Source: Calditrichota bacterium (GTDB lineage Bacteria > Calditrichota > Calditrichia > Calditrichales > Calditrichaceae). Taken from it: a stretch of 17,068 nt of DNA. The notes below the pieces were generated by a model. That model worked only from the letters and a program-made list of their open reading frames with translations. It was not told where the DNA came from and searched no databases. The DNA is taken from assembly GCA_024278715.1 (NCBI GenBank), contig JAJRSN010000227.1, forward strand, positions 1 through 17,068, written 5' to 3'. Positions 1-8,221 of the stretch are shown here, in pieces (positions within the stretch are counted from its first letter, which is position 1; every line of letters begins with the position of its first letter). Both the position numbers and the translations under genes were made by a program.

Positions 1-158
1 CTTTGTCACTCGTTACTTATTAATGGTCACTGGTTATTCATCACGAATCACGTCTTTCCGCTTTCTGATATTCCTTTTTCTTTTTTCTTTTGTCTTTTTT
101 ATTACTCATTACGCATTACGCGTCACGCGTCACGAACTTGTCACTTTGTTACTCATTC
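1..158. repeat. Intergenic array of phased 7-bp repeats (copy 1)
   Basis: The stretch beyond the hutH stop is built from degenerate 7-bp units of consensus RTYACKC. Seven units run in unbroken phase from 5 to 53 (GTCACTC, GTTACTT, ATTAATG, GTCACTG, GTTATTC, ATCACGA, ATCACGT). A pyrimidine-rich spacer follows (54-100), then five more units from 101 to 135 (ATTACTC, ATTACGC, ATTACGC, GTCACGC, GTCACGA) and two spaced units at 140-146 and 148-154. A related element lies at 13493-13566. It has no coding potential I believe and no transposase or terminal inverted repeats. Its function is unknown. Heptameric short tandem repeats are known from cyanobacteria, but with a different sequence. Confidence 0.75.
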
Positions 159-179
159 TTGTCCGGGTTATGGCTTTAC

Positions 180-1718
180 TTATTCCAATTCTCCGACAGC
201 CCGTTCAACGAGTTCAATAATTCTTTTCGAACAGACAAATTTCTTGGCGATTTCAATATCCGGATACAACACCCGGTCTTCGGTCCAGCGCGGAATCTCT
301 TTTCTAAACTCATTGAGCACGGCGCCGGTGGCTTTGGAAGGTTTTAAAGGCTTGCGCAAATCCAGTCCCTGACAACCGCACATCAGCTCAATGCCCAGCA
401 CCGTTTCCGCGTTTTCCACAATTTCCAGCGCTTTGCGCGCCGCGTGCATGCCCATACTCACATGATCTTCTTTGTTTGCCGAGGTGGGAATCGAATCCAC
501 GCTTGCCGGATGCGCCAGTACCTTATTTTCGGAAACCAGAGCCGCAGCCGTTACCTGGGCAATCATAAAACCCGAGTTCAAACCGCCTTCTTCGGTTAAA
601 AATCCCGCCATTTCGCTCACGTTAGGATCCATCATGTGCTCAATCCGGCGCTCGGAAATGTTGGCTAATTCCGAAATCAAAATTCCGAGATAATCAGCCG
701 CCATTGCCACGGGCTCTCCGTGAAAATTTCCGCCGGAAAGCACATCTCCGTCTTCGGGAAAGACCAGCGGATTGTCGGTTACTCCGTTTATTTCTCTTTC
801 AAAAACCGCAGCCACGTACTCTACTCCGTCACGGATTGCGCCGTGAACCTGCGGAATACATCTCAAACTATAGGCGTCCTGCACCCGATGGCTGGATTCG
901 CGGTGCCACTCCACAATGGGACTGTGTGATAAAATTTTTAGGAAATTTTTCGCGGTTTTCAATTGTCCCGGATGACGCCGGACTTTTTGGATCCGCTCGT
1001 CAAAGGCGGTCAACGTGCCCAGCAATCCTTCCAGACTGACGGCGCCCACGATGTCGGCGACTTTTACCAGCCGCTTTGCGCGCAGCAGGGCGATAACTCC
1101 CCAGGCTTGAATAGACTGCGTTCCGTTAAGCACAGCCAGCCCTTCTTTTGCTTCCAAAGGAATCGGTTGAAGACCGGCTTTTTGCAGCGCTTTAGCCCCG
1201 GACATGCGCTCTCCGTTAAAAAAGGCTTCGCCCTCGCCGATTATCACCAAAGCTATATGCGCCAAAGGAGCCAAATCGCCGCTGGCGCCTACAGAACCTT
1301 TTTCCGGAACAACAGGCGTTACTTCCCGATTCAGCATTTGCGCCAATTGATTTACCACCCGCAAACGGACGCCGCTGTGCCCCTGCGAAAGATTTTTGAT
1401 CTTTAACAGCATCATTAAACGAACAATATCTTCTGACATGGGCTTGCCCGTGCCCGCAGCGTGGCTCAACACCAGACGCCTCTGCAGCTCCCGCGTTTGT
1501 TCCGGTTTAATGCGCACATCGGCAAACTTGCCAAAACCGGTTGTAACCCCGTAAACCACCCGGTTTTCGTTTACGATATCTTCAATTATTCGGCGGCTTT
1601 CGCGAACGCGGTTTTGCGTTTCGCCATTCAGTTCAACCTGCGGTTTTTCTTCCAGAAAAAATCGCAAATCTTCAAAAGTCAGATCGTTCTCATCAATAAT
1701 TAATCGTTTTTCACTCAT
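180..1718 (-). CDS. hutH: Histidine ammonia-lyase
   Basis: Deaminates L-histidine to urocanate and ammonia, the first step of histidine degradation in the cytoplasm. The product is 512 residues, the usual length for HutH. The Ala-Ser-Gly triad that cyclises into the MIO electrophile is at 145-147 within GSVGASGDLAPLAH. The catalytic Tyr lies in YGVTTGFG (Tyr56), and LSHAAGTG carries the His (about 86) typical of histidine and tyrosine lyases. The Glu of ANKEDHVSMG (about 417) matches the acidic residue that favours histidine over aromatic substrates. The ATG at 1718 is chosen because it follows a GGAGAGAAAGG ribosome-binding region and gives family length; a TTG extension to 1748 would run deeper into dinG. 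The start overlaps the dinG stop by 8 nt (ATGAGTGA), implying translational coupling. It is the last gene before the repeat spacer. No other hut gene is visible, so the pathway context is unknown. Confidence 0.95.
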   Translation of the reverse strand: MSEKRLIIDENDLTFEDLRFFLEEKPQVELNGETQNRVRESRRIIEDIVNENRVVYGVTTGFGKFADVRIKPEQTRELQRRLVLSHAAGTGKPMSEDIVRLMMLLKIKNLSQGHSGVRLRVVNQLAQMLNREVTPVVPEKGSVGASGDLAPLAHIALVIIGEGEAFFNGERMSGAKALQKAGLQPIPLEAKEGLAVLNGTQSIQAWGVIALLRAKRLVKVADIVGAVSLEGLLGTLTAFDERIQKVRRHPGQLKTAKNFLKILSHSPIVEWHRESSHRVQDAYSLRCIPQVHGAIRDGVEYVAAVFEREINGVTDNPLVFPEDGDVLSGGNFHGEPVAMAADYLGILISELANISERRIEHMMDPNVSEMAGFLTEEGGLNSGFMIAQVTAAALVSENKVLAHPASVDSIPTSANKEDHVSMGMHAARKALEIVENAETVLGIELMCGCQGLDLRKPLKPSKATGAVLNEFRKEIPRWTEDRVLYPDIEIAKKFVCSKRIIELVERAVGELE

Positions 1719-4692
1719 CGCCTTTCTCTCCGCTTTGCTTTTGAGCAAACCAGTCTCCTAAAATGCGAAACAGTTCATCTTCTTCGTAAACAATCTCTTT
1801 TCTTCCCGAAATACTGTTCAAAAAATACTGTCCGTAGCGCATGCGGCTTACCCGGTTGTCTCCGATAATCACTGAGCCAAAATCGTTTTTGTTGCGGATC
1901 AGTCGTCCGAAGCCCTGACGAAATTTGATGATCGCCTCGGGAAGCGAATATTCCATAAACGGATTTCCGCCGCGGCGTTTGATCTCTTCCATGCGGGCGG
2001 CAATTACCGGCTCGGTGGGAACATCAAAAGGCAGTTTGGGAATAAAGAGCAGTTCCAGCGCGTCCCCGGGAACATCGATTCCTTCCCAAAAGCTGTCGGT
2101 TCCCAATAAAATGGATTCGCGGTTTTCTTTAAACTGATTCAGAATATTGGTGCGGCTGCCGCTTTTGCCCTGAGCCAGAATCACAATATTTTCGGCGTCA
2201 AAATGGGGTTTAAGCGCCTCGTACATTTGATTGAGCATATTGTAATTGGTGAGCAGAACAAGCAAACCGCGCCGTTCTTGTCCGTGCAGGCGGATGATAA
2301 ACTGTTTTACCGCTTCGGCAAAATTTTCGGAGCGCGGATCGGGCAAAAAATCGGTTACCGCCAATAACAACTGTTTTTCAAAATCAAAAGGCGAATCATA
2401 AACATTCGACCGTACATTTTTATCTTTAATTTCATCCAATCCCATGCGCGAATTGAAATAAGCGAACGATTTATCGACCGCCAGAGTAGCCGATGTAAAA
2501 ACCGCGGTTTCCACGGAGGGATAGAGCATTTTATTCAATAACTCGGAAATGTTCAGAGGAACCGCGTGCAAAACCACGTCATTGCTTCGTTCGCTTCGCG
2601 GAATATCCAGCCAATATACATAGTGTTTTTCTTCCGCCTGAATGCAAAACTCAAATCCTGTTTTAAGTTCTTTTGCCCGGTCATAAGACGCCACCACCTC
2701 GCGGTACAACTGGCTTTGAAATTTAAACGAGTTGTAATCCAGATCGTTTAAAGCTTCGATGAGCCGGTTTAAATCGTTGATTAATCTGCCGAGCGCGGTT
2801 TTTAAATCGATAATTTCCTGATCGAGCTGCTTAAAATATTTAAAGCCCTTGTAATAGCGGATTTTGGTTTCATCGACTCCGGGATCGTTTCGCGAACCGT
2901 ACTGGTCTCTGAGCATGCGGCTGAACGAGTTAAAAAAGATCAGTGTTTTTTCTTTGAGATTTGAGGAGCTGAACTTGACCTTTTGCGTATGTTTGGTAAT
3001 TTCGCGTTTTTTGTCTTCGGGTAATTTGCCCGTGCTCAGGCGATAATCGATTTGCAGGATGGTACCCGTTTTATTGGGTTCTTCGTCATATAAACGATGG
3101 TAGAGATTGCGGAAACTCCAGTAATTCACCCGAATACCGAGGAAGTCCGCCGCCGTTTTTTCCAGATTATGCGCTTCATCCAGAATCAAAAGTTCATAAT
3201 CGCCCAGGGTTGTTTTGTTTGTCGCCAAATCGGCAAACAAGAGCGCGTGGTTAACCACCACCAGATCGGCGCGGCGGGCGTGCTCTCTGGCTTTCATCAA
3301 AAAACATTCTGCGTAATATTTGCAGGCTTTTCCCGGACAGTACGAAGGTTCGGCGGTTAGTTTTTCCCACAATCCGATATTTCTTTCAAGCTGAAAACCA
3401 GCGTTTTCGACAATATCGCCCGTGCGGGTCTGTTCAACCCAGTAAACCAAAGGCAGAATGCGCGTTCGTTCGTCTTTGGAAAGCCGCTGATTCATATCGG
3501 TCATCACGGTGCGCCATTTTTCAAGACAGAGGTAGTTGTAGCGTCCCTTCAACAACACGGCTTTGAATTTTTGCTCGCAGGTGGCGTAAAGCATGGGGAT
3601 GTCTTTAAAAAAGAGCTGTTCCTGCAAATTTTTGGTATTGGTCGAAACAATCACCCGCTGCCCGGCGTGGCGGTTTTTCACCGCCCATTCAATGGCGGGA
3701 ACAAGATAAGCCATGGATTTTCCGGTTCCGGTGCCGGCTTCCGCCACAACATACGCGCGGTCATTAAAACCGCTAAGAACCTCTTTTGCCATTTGAATTT
3801 GCGAGGGACGTAATTCGTAATTATCGATTACATTGGAAAGTCTTCCGTCCTCGGCAAAATAGCGGTCGATTACATCTTCATCCACCGGAAAGAGATCGTA
3901 TTCTTCCTTAACAGGCTCTTCAAGGGTGTAGTCCGCCTCGCCGATTATATTGTAATATTCTTGTGCGTAAAATGCGTCGTCGATGAGCGCCTTTCCGGTG
4001 CTTTTAATGTTTTTCATTTGTTTGAACTTTAACACCGGCACAAAAAAGCTTTTGGCTCTTCTGGAAGTGGGATAAAGCAGATTGATAATATTGATCAGAA
4101 TCTGATTATCCGCGGCTAAAGCGCGGTCGAGCAATTCAAGAAATACATGTCCGGTGGCTCGGGCGTCGTCCACGGCGCGATGAGCCCTGTCAAGGTCATA
4201 GTCAAACTCTTTTGCCAGCGAAGCCAGTTTAAAACTATCCAAAAAGGGCATGAAAATCCGCGCGATAAAAAGCGTATCGATCCTCAGATTGGTGACATAT
4301 TTAAAGCGCTGAAAGGTATCTTCCCAGCGTTCAAAATCATTTTTTGCGCGCCGAAACTGATACTCGATAAAAGAGGCGTCAAAATTAACCTGCTGACCGA
4401 CTATGGCTGCATCGCCTAAAAACTGCAGAAAATGAGGAAAGACTTCCTCGATTGACGGTTTATCCCGCACATCCTGTTCCTTTATGCCCGTTAAGGTAAT
4501 AATAAAGTTCGGAATCGGTATCCCGGGATTCACAAGCTGTTCGTAAACCTCGACCTCTTTTCCTTCCACAAACTTAATCGCGCCGATTTCGATAATGCGG
4601 TCTTTCTCCGGATCCAGCCCGGTCGTCTCCAGATCTACCACAACAAATGTTCCCAGCCCAAGATGGCGTAAAAGTTCTTCTCGTAATCCCAT
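1711..4692 (-). CDS. dinG: DinG-family helicase fused to an N-terminal DEDD exonuclease domain
   Basis: A 993-residue two-part DNA-processing enzyme. Residues about 15-190 form a DnaQ-like 3'-5' exonuclease: Exo I VVDLETTG (Asp20, Glu22), Exo II with Asp105 in NFDASF, and Exo III HRAVDD (His171, Asp176). Residues about 290-980 are an XPD/DinG-type superfamily 2 helicase: Walker A AGTGTGKS (319-326), DEAH at 505-508 and a C-terminal QGFGRLIRN arginine-finger motif. Four cysteines (389, 452, 457, 463), the last three spaced C-X4-C-X5-C, match the iron-sulfur ligands of E. coli DinG. The protein should therefore be a 4Fe-4S helicase with an intact exonuclease. The ATG at 4692 follows CAGGGAT at about 8 nt. 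It lies 241 bp downstream of rnr and overlaps hutH. The likely role is resolving R-loops or forks in DNA repair, an inference from the family. Confidence 0.93.
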   Translation of the reverse strand: MGLREELLRHLGLGTFVVVDLETTGLDPEKDRIIEIGAIKFVEGKEVEVYEQLVNPGIPIPNFIITLTGIKEQDVRDKPSIEEVFPHFLQFLGDAAIVGQQVNFDASFIEYQFRRAKNDFERWEDTFQRFKYVTNLRIDTLFIARIFMPFLDSFKLASLAKEFDYDLDRAHRAVDDARATGHVFLELLDRALAADNQILINIINLLYPTSRRAKSFFVPVLKFKQMKNIKSTGKALIDDAFYAQEYYNIIGEADYTLEEPVKEEYDLFPVDEDVIDRYFAEDGRLSNVIDNYELRPSQIQMAKEVLSGFNDRAYVVAEAGTGTGKSMAYLVPAIEWAVKNRHAGQRVIVSTNTKNLQEQLFFKDIPMLYATCEQKFKAVLLKGRYNYLCLEKWRTVMTDMNQRLSKDERTRILPLVYWVEQTRTGDIVENAGFQLERNIGLWEKLTAEPSYCPGKACKYYAECFLMKAREHARRADLVVVNHALLFADLATNKTTLGDYELLILDEAHNLEKTAADFLGIRVNYWSFRNLYHRLYDEEPNKTGTILQIDYRLSTGKLPEDKKREITKHTQKVKFSSSNLKEKTLIFFNSFSRMLRDQYGSRNDPGVDETKIRYYKGFKYFKQLDQEIIDLKTALGRLINDLNRLIEALNDLDYNSFKFQSQLYREVVASYDRAKELKTGFEFCIQAEEKHYVYWLDIPRSERSNDVVLHAVPLNISELLNKMLYPSVETAVFTSATLAVDKSFAYFNSRMGLDEIKDKNVRSNVYDSPFDFEKQLLLAVTDFLPDPRSENFAEAVKQFIIRLHGQERRGLLVLLTNYNMLNQMYEALKPHFDAENIVILAQGKSGSRTNILNQFKENRESILLGTDSFWEGIDVPGDALELLFIPKLPFDVPTEPVIAARMEEIKRRGGNPFMEYSLPEAIIKFRQGFGRLIRNKNDFGSVIIGDNRVSRMRYGQYFLNSISGRKEIVYEEDELFRILGDWFAQKQSGEKGDE

Positions 4693-4837
4693 GAATATCC
4701 CTGATTATTAATGATGAATGCTTGTTTTATTAAAAACGAATTTTACAAAATGTTCTTTCCACAGGCAAAGAATTTTAGCGGATTTTTTCCGAACACGCGT
4801 CAATATTAAAAAAAGCGCTATTATGAACAAAAACGTT

Positions 4838-4879
4838 GCCGGTCTTAATTTCAATTTCCTGGCAAAGATGCAGACCGGC
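4838..4879. other. 8-bp inverted repeat in the rnr-dinG spacer
   Basis: GCCGGTCT at 4838-4845 and AGACCGGC at 4872-4879 are perfect inverted arms separated by 26 nt, in the 241-bp spacer 4693-4933. No T-run follows on the minus strand, so it does not look like an intrinsic terminator of rnr. A shorter GGCA/TGCC hairpin at about 4910-4924 also lacks a T-run. Either could be a transcript-processing or operator structure, or chance. Apart from these and the dinG ribosome-binding site I see nothing firm in the spacer. Confidence 0.3.
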
Positions 4880-4933
4880 GGTCGATGCCAAGGATTCATC
4901 CGTATTGCAGGCAGTAAGAATGCCGCCTTAAAG

Positions 4934-7156
4934 TCAATTATTTTTTCTGTCGCGTCGTTTGCGGCTTTGGGATTTCTTGTTCACCAACAAATGCGTACGG
5001 TGTTCGCTGCGTCCGGGTTCGTCGCTCAAGTTTTCCAGTAAGGCAAACCGGATGCGCCGCTTTTCAAAATCCACGTCTTCAACCCGAACGCGCACTTCGT
5101 CGCCGAGACGGATCGTGCTTTCGGTATCTCTGCCGATCAATGAATAGGTCTTTTCGTCGTAAATGTAAAAATCGTCGGAAAGATCTTCCACCGGAATAAT
5201 GCCTTCGACAAAGGTTTCGTTTAATTCTACAAAAATTCCGAACGCCATTACGCCCGAGACCAATCCTTCAAACTCCTCGCCCAGATGCTTTTCAATAAAT
5301 TCCATCTGTTTTAATTTGATCGATTCGCGCTCCGCTTCCATTGCCAGCCGTTCCATTTTGGTGGATTGCAGCGCGATTTTGTGCAGCGATTTGCGCAAGC
5401 CTTTGGTCTGAATGTTGCCGTCATTTTCGGAATAAAATTTTAACAAACTATGCACAATCAAATCCGGATAGCGGCGAATCGGCGAGGTGAAGTGGGTGTA
5501 ATCCTTAAATCCCAATCCAAAGTGCCCGACATTCTGTTCGGAGTAAACAGCTTTCATCATGGAACGCAGGGCAACTTCTTCGATAATGATCTCTTCTTTG
5601 GTGCCTTTAATCGATTGCAAAAGTTCCTGCAAATAGCGCGACGAGATGCGTTTTACCGGTTTAAAAGGCACCTGCATGGCGGACAAAAAGTTAAAGAAGC
5701 GTTCCATTTTGTCTTTATCCGGTTTTTCGTGCACCCGATAGAGGAACGGCAGAAGCGCTTGCTTATTCTGGCTGATTTTCTTGATGTGCTGCGCAACGGT
5801 TTTATTGGCGATGAGCATAAATTCTTCGACCAGGCGATGGCTGTTCAAACGCTTTTTGGGAATGATTTCGGTGGGCTTTCCGTTTTCATCAAGAATAAAC
5901 TGCACTTCCGGCGTGTCAAAATCGATTCCGCCTTTCTCAAATCGCTTTTTCATCAAAATTTCGCGCACCCGATCCATTTCTTTTAGAACCGAAGCGAATT
6001 CATCATCCACAACGCCGTTTAGAATTTCCTGCACCTCTTCATAAGTGAACCGGCGTTTGCTGTTGATAATCGACGGAATAATCCGATAATTCACGACTTC
6101 TGCCTGAGGATTAATTTCCATGAAGCAAGAAAACGTCAGCCGATCTACCCTGGGCTTTAAACTGCAAAGATCGCTGGAAAGGCGTTCGGGCAGCATGGGA
6201 ATCACACGATCCACCAAATAAACGCTGGTGCTGCGGCGGAATGCTTCTTTGTCCAACGGCGTATCGGGTTGAACGTAATGGCTGACGTCGGCAATATGAA
6301 CGCCCAATTCCCAGTTTCCGTTTTCGAGACGTCGCAAAGAAACGGCGTCGTCGTAATCCCGCGCATCAGCAGGATCGATCGTAAAACAAACAAGATCCCG
6401 CAGATCTTCACGACCGTTTAAATCGTTTTCGGTAATTTTTGCCGGAATTTTTTCGGCGGCTAATTCGATTTCTTTGGGGAAGCGCACAGGTAAATTGAAC
6501 GAATAGGCAATGGAAATGATGTCCACGCCCGGCGTATTGGTATCGCCCAAAATTTCAACAATGGTGCCTTCCGGGTTGTGCTGATCACGATCCCAGCGAT
6601 CAAACCGCACAATCACCTTTTGACCGTCTTTGGCGTCCATAGCGCGATCCGGAGGCACAATCACGTCGCGGTAAATTTTGGGATCATCGGGAACCACATA
6701 GCTGTAATAAGCGGTTTTGTGGTAGGTTCCTACAAAATGTTCTCTGAAGCGTTTTACAACCCGCCGCACAAATCCTTCCAGGCGCTTTCCGCGGCTTACG
6801 GCGTAAAGCTGAACCTCAACAATATCGCGGTCAAAAGCGGTGTTTAAATTGGGCTGGGCGACAAAAACTTCAAAATCTTCATCTTCCACGTTAACAAAAC
6901 CAAATCCCGAACGCGTGGTGCGCAATTCACCCACATAACGCTTGACCATCCGCGACAGGGTGTATTGATGCTTTTTGACGTGAACGATCTTCTTTTCTTT
7001 AACAAGCGTTTGAAGAGCCTGATCAAAAAGATGGTAATCTTCTTTATGAACGCTCAGATCGTGGCTGATGTCTTTTCTACTGAAAACGGCTCCCGGAGCC
7101 TGCTTTAAATAAGCCAGAATCTGTTTTTTGAATTTGTTTGGTTTCTTCTTAATCAT
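4934..7156 (-). CDS. rnr: Ribonuclease R
   Basis: A processive 3'-5' exoribonuclease of the RNase II/R family that degrades structured RNA and acts in RNA quality control. The 740 residues show the RNase R layout: an N-terminal winged-helix region (about 5-65), cold-shock/OB domains (about 70-215), the RNB catalytic domain (about 245-600), an S1 domain (about 625-706) and a basic tail ending in SQSRKRRDRKNN. The metal-binding aspartates are in TIDPADARDYDDA (Asp261, 267, 269, 270), aligning with E. coli RNase R Asp272/278/280/281. The winged helix and lysine/arginine-rich tail favour RNase R over RNase II. The start ATG shares one base with the prmC stop (TAATG) and is preceded by AAAGG at 7 nt, so the two are probably translated from one message. 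It is somewhat shorter than the E. coli protein (813 residues), mainly in the tail. Confidence 0.95.
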   Translation of the reverse strand: MIKKKPNKFKKQILAYLKQAPGAVFSRKDISHDLSVHKEDYHLFDQALQTLVKEKKIVHVKKHQYTLSRMVKRYVGELRTTRSGFGFVNVEDEDFEVFVAQPNLNTAFDRDIVEVQLYAVSRGKRLEGFVRRVVKRFREHFVGTYHKTAYYSYVVPDDPKIYRDVIVPPDRAMDAKDGQKVIVRFDRWDRDQHNPEGTIVEILGDTNTPGVDIISIAYSFNLPVRFPKEIELAAEKIPAKITENDLNGREDLRDLVCFTIDPADARDYDDAVSLRRLENGNWELGVHIADVSHYVQPDTPLDKEAFRRSTSVYLVDRVIPMLPERLSSDLCSLKPRVDRLTFSCFMEINPQAEVVNYRIIPSIINSKRRFTYEEVQEILNGVVDDEFASVLKEMDRVREILMKKRFEKGGIDFDTPEVQFILDENGKPTEIIPKKRLNSHRLVEEFMLIANKTVAQHIKKISQNKQALLPFLYRVHEKPDKDKMERFFNFLSAMQVPFKPVKRISSRYLQELLQSIKGTKEEIIIEEVALRSMMKAVYSEQNVGHFGLGFKDYTHFTSPIRRYPDLIVHSLLKFYSENDGNIQTKGLRKSLHKIALQSTKMERLAMEAERESIKLKQMEFIEKHLGEEFEGLVSGVMAFGIFVELNETFVEGIIPVEDLSDDFYIYDEKTYSLIGRDTESTIRLGDEVRVRVEDVDFEKRRIRFALLENLSDEPGRSEHRTHLLVNKKSQSRKRRDRKNN

Positions 7157-8028
7157 TAATATACCTTTACTTTCAATACTCTTTGAATATTATTTAAATC
7201 GTTAATTACTTCCGTATCGGGCAAGCCAAACCGCCCGCACATTTCAATGATTTTTTCGGGTTGGGTGCCGCTCATCTCCAAAAACAGATATTTCGTCGAA
7301 ATAACGCCTTCGGTGATAAGCTGAAAAAAACGCCGATAAAAGCTTAAACCGTCAGCCCGATCGGTAAGGGCTGTTTCCGGTTCATACATTGAAACTTCTT
7401 TGGGCAGTGTTTTTATTTCTTCCGATCCGATATAAGGCGGATTGGAGATTATCACATCCGGTTTTTTCGGAAGCGCATCATCCCAATCCGAAAAAATATC
7501 GTGTTTAATAATCTCGATCCTGCCTTCAACCTGATTTAACAGGGCGTTTTCCCGAATCATTTCAACGGCTTCTTCGGAAATATCGGTGGCAAAAATTTGA
7601 GCTTCGAGCCATTGGCGGGCTAAACTAATGGCAATACAACCGCTCCCGCTTCCGATGTCAATAACGGCGGGCGCGACTGAAGACAATTCGTCTTTTATTT
7701 TTAGTACCTCGTCCACAAGAATCTCTGTCTCCGGTCTGGGAATCAACACTCCCCGCTTAACCGCAAACTTCAAACCCATAAATTCGGTTTCGCCGAGAAT
7801 ATATTGCAGCGGCTCATGCTCCGCGCGCCGCTTTACCAGTTCACGATATGTTTCCAATTCGCTTTGGGACAAAGGACGTTCGAATTCTAAATAAAGATTC
7901 ACACGTTTTAAATTTAAAACTTTTCCTAATAACAGCTCGGCATTTAAGCGTGGATTTTCAATATCTTTTTCGTCTAAATATTTTGTTACGGTCTGTAAAA
8001 GTTCAATTACCTTCCAGGTCTTTCCCAT
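7156..8028 (-). CDS. prmC: Peptide chain release factor N5-glutamine methyltransferase
   Basis: Transfers a methyl group from S-adenosylmethionine to the glutamine of the GGQ motif in release factors RF1 and RF2. The 290-residue protein has the N-terminal helical PrmC domain (about 1-85) with LQYILGETEF and PRPETE (97-102). A Rossmann methyltransferase fold follows, with the SAM loop DIGSGSG (124-130) and the diagnostic catalytic NPPYIG (196-201). I prefer the ATG at 8028, which gives MGKTWKVIELL, close to typical PrmC N-termini. The in-frame GTG at 8037 would add three residues. The ribosome-binding site is weak for both. In many bacteria prmC sits next to prfA; here it is coupled to rnr by a one-base overlap. 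The AT-rich region upstream (8029-8221) probably carries a promoter, but I cannot name its boxes with confidence. Confidence 0.94.
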   Translation of the reverse strand: MGKTWKVIELLQTVTKYLDEKDIENPRLNAELLLGKVLNLKRVNLYLEFERPLSQSELETYRELVKRRAEHEPLQYILGETEFMGLKFAVKRGVLIPRPETEILVDEVLKIKDELSSVAPAVIDIGSGSGCIAISLARQWLEAQIFATDISEEAVEMIRENALLNQVEGRIEIIKHDIFSDWDDALPKKPDVIISNPPYIGSEEIKTLPKEVSMYEPETALTDRADGLSFYRRFFQLITEGVISTKYLFLEMSGTQPEKIIEMCGRFGLPDTEVINDLNNIQRVLKVKVY

Positions 8029-8221
8029 GAAGTACACGTTCCGTTAATTCAATTCCTCATATTTTTAAACTTACTAAATTGAATATATTTTACCAAAAAA
8101 GCAAAGAAATGTTCAGAAAATTAAGCCCGCGCCGCTAAACAGCATAGAACACTGTTAAAATGATTCGTTAAATTTTACCAGCCTTTAGTAAATACCCGAC
8201 AAAAAAATGACAACCGCAAAT

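Noticed and set aside
1..158. CRISPR array
   Set aside because: Repeats are 7 bp and contiguous, without unique spacers of constant length, and no cas genes are present.
963..1406. Plus-strand 147-codon ORF antisense to hutH
   Set aside because: Completely inside a well-supported gene, with no ribosome-binding site or recognisable protein features.
1719..1748. TTG-initiated extension of hutH
   Set aside because: The ATG at 1718 has a ribosome-binding site and gives the normal family length.
4708..4899. Minus-strand 63-codon ORF between rnr and dinG with a hydrophobic middle
   Set aside because: No ribosome-binding site before its ATG and an unconvincing composition; it fits chance reading through an AT-rich spacer.
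4718..5041. Plus-strand 107-codon ORF with a MurA-like GSKNAAL string
   Set aside because: Over 100 bases overlap the end of rnr in antisense, and the short match is isolated with no other MurA feature.
5450..5986. Plus-strand 178-codon ORF antisense to rnr
   Set aside because: Lies wholly within the RNase R catalytic region; open antisense frames are expected there and the translation shows no domain.
8103..8160. Terminator after the lamin-tail gene (AACAGTG...TGCTGTT hairpin near 8140-8160)
   Set aside because: The stem includes wobble pairs and is followed by GC-rich sequence, not a T-run, on the minus strand.
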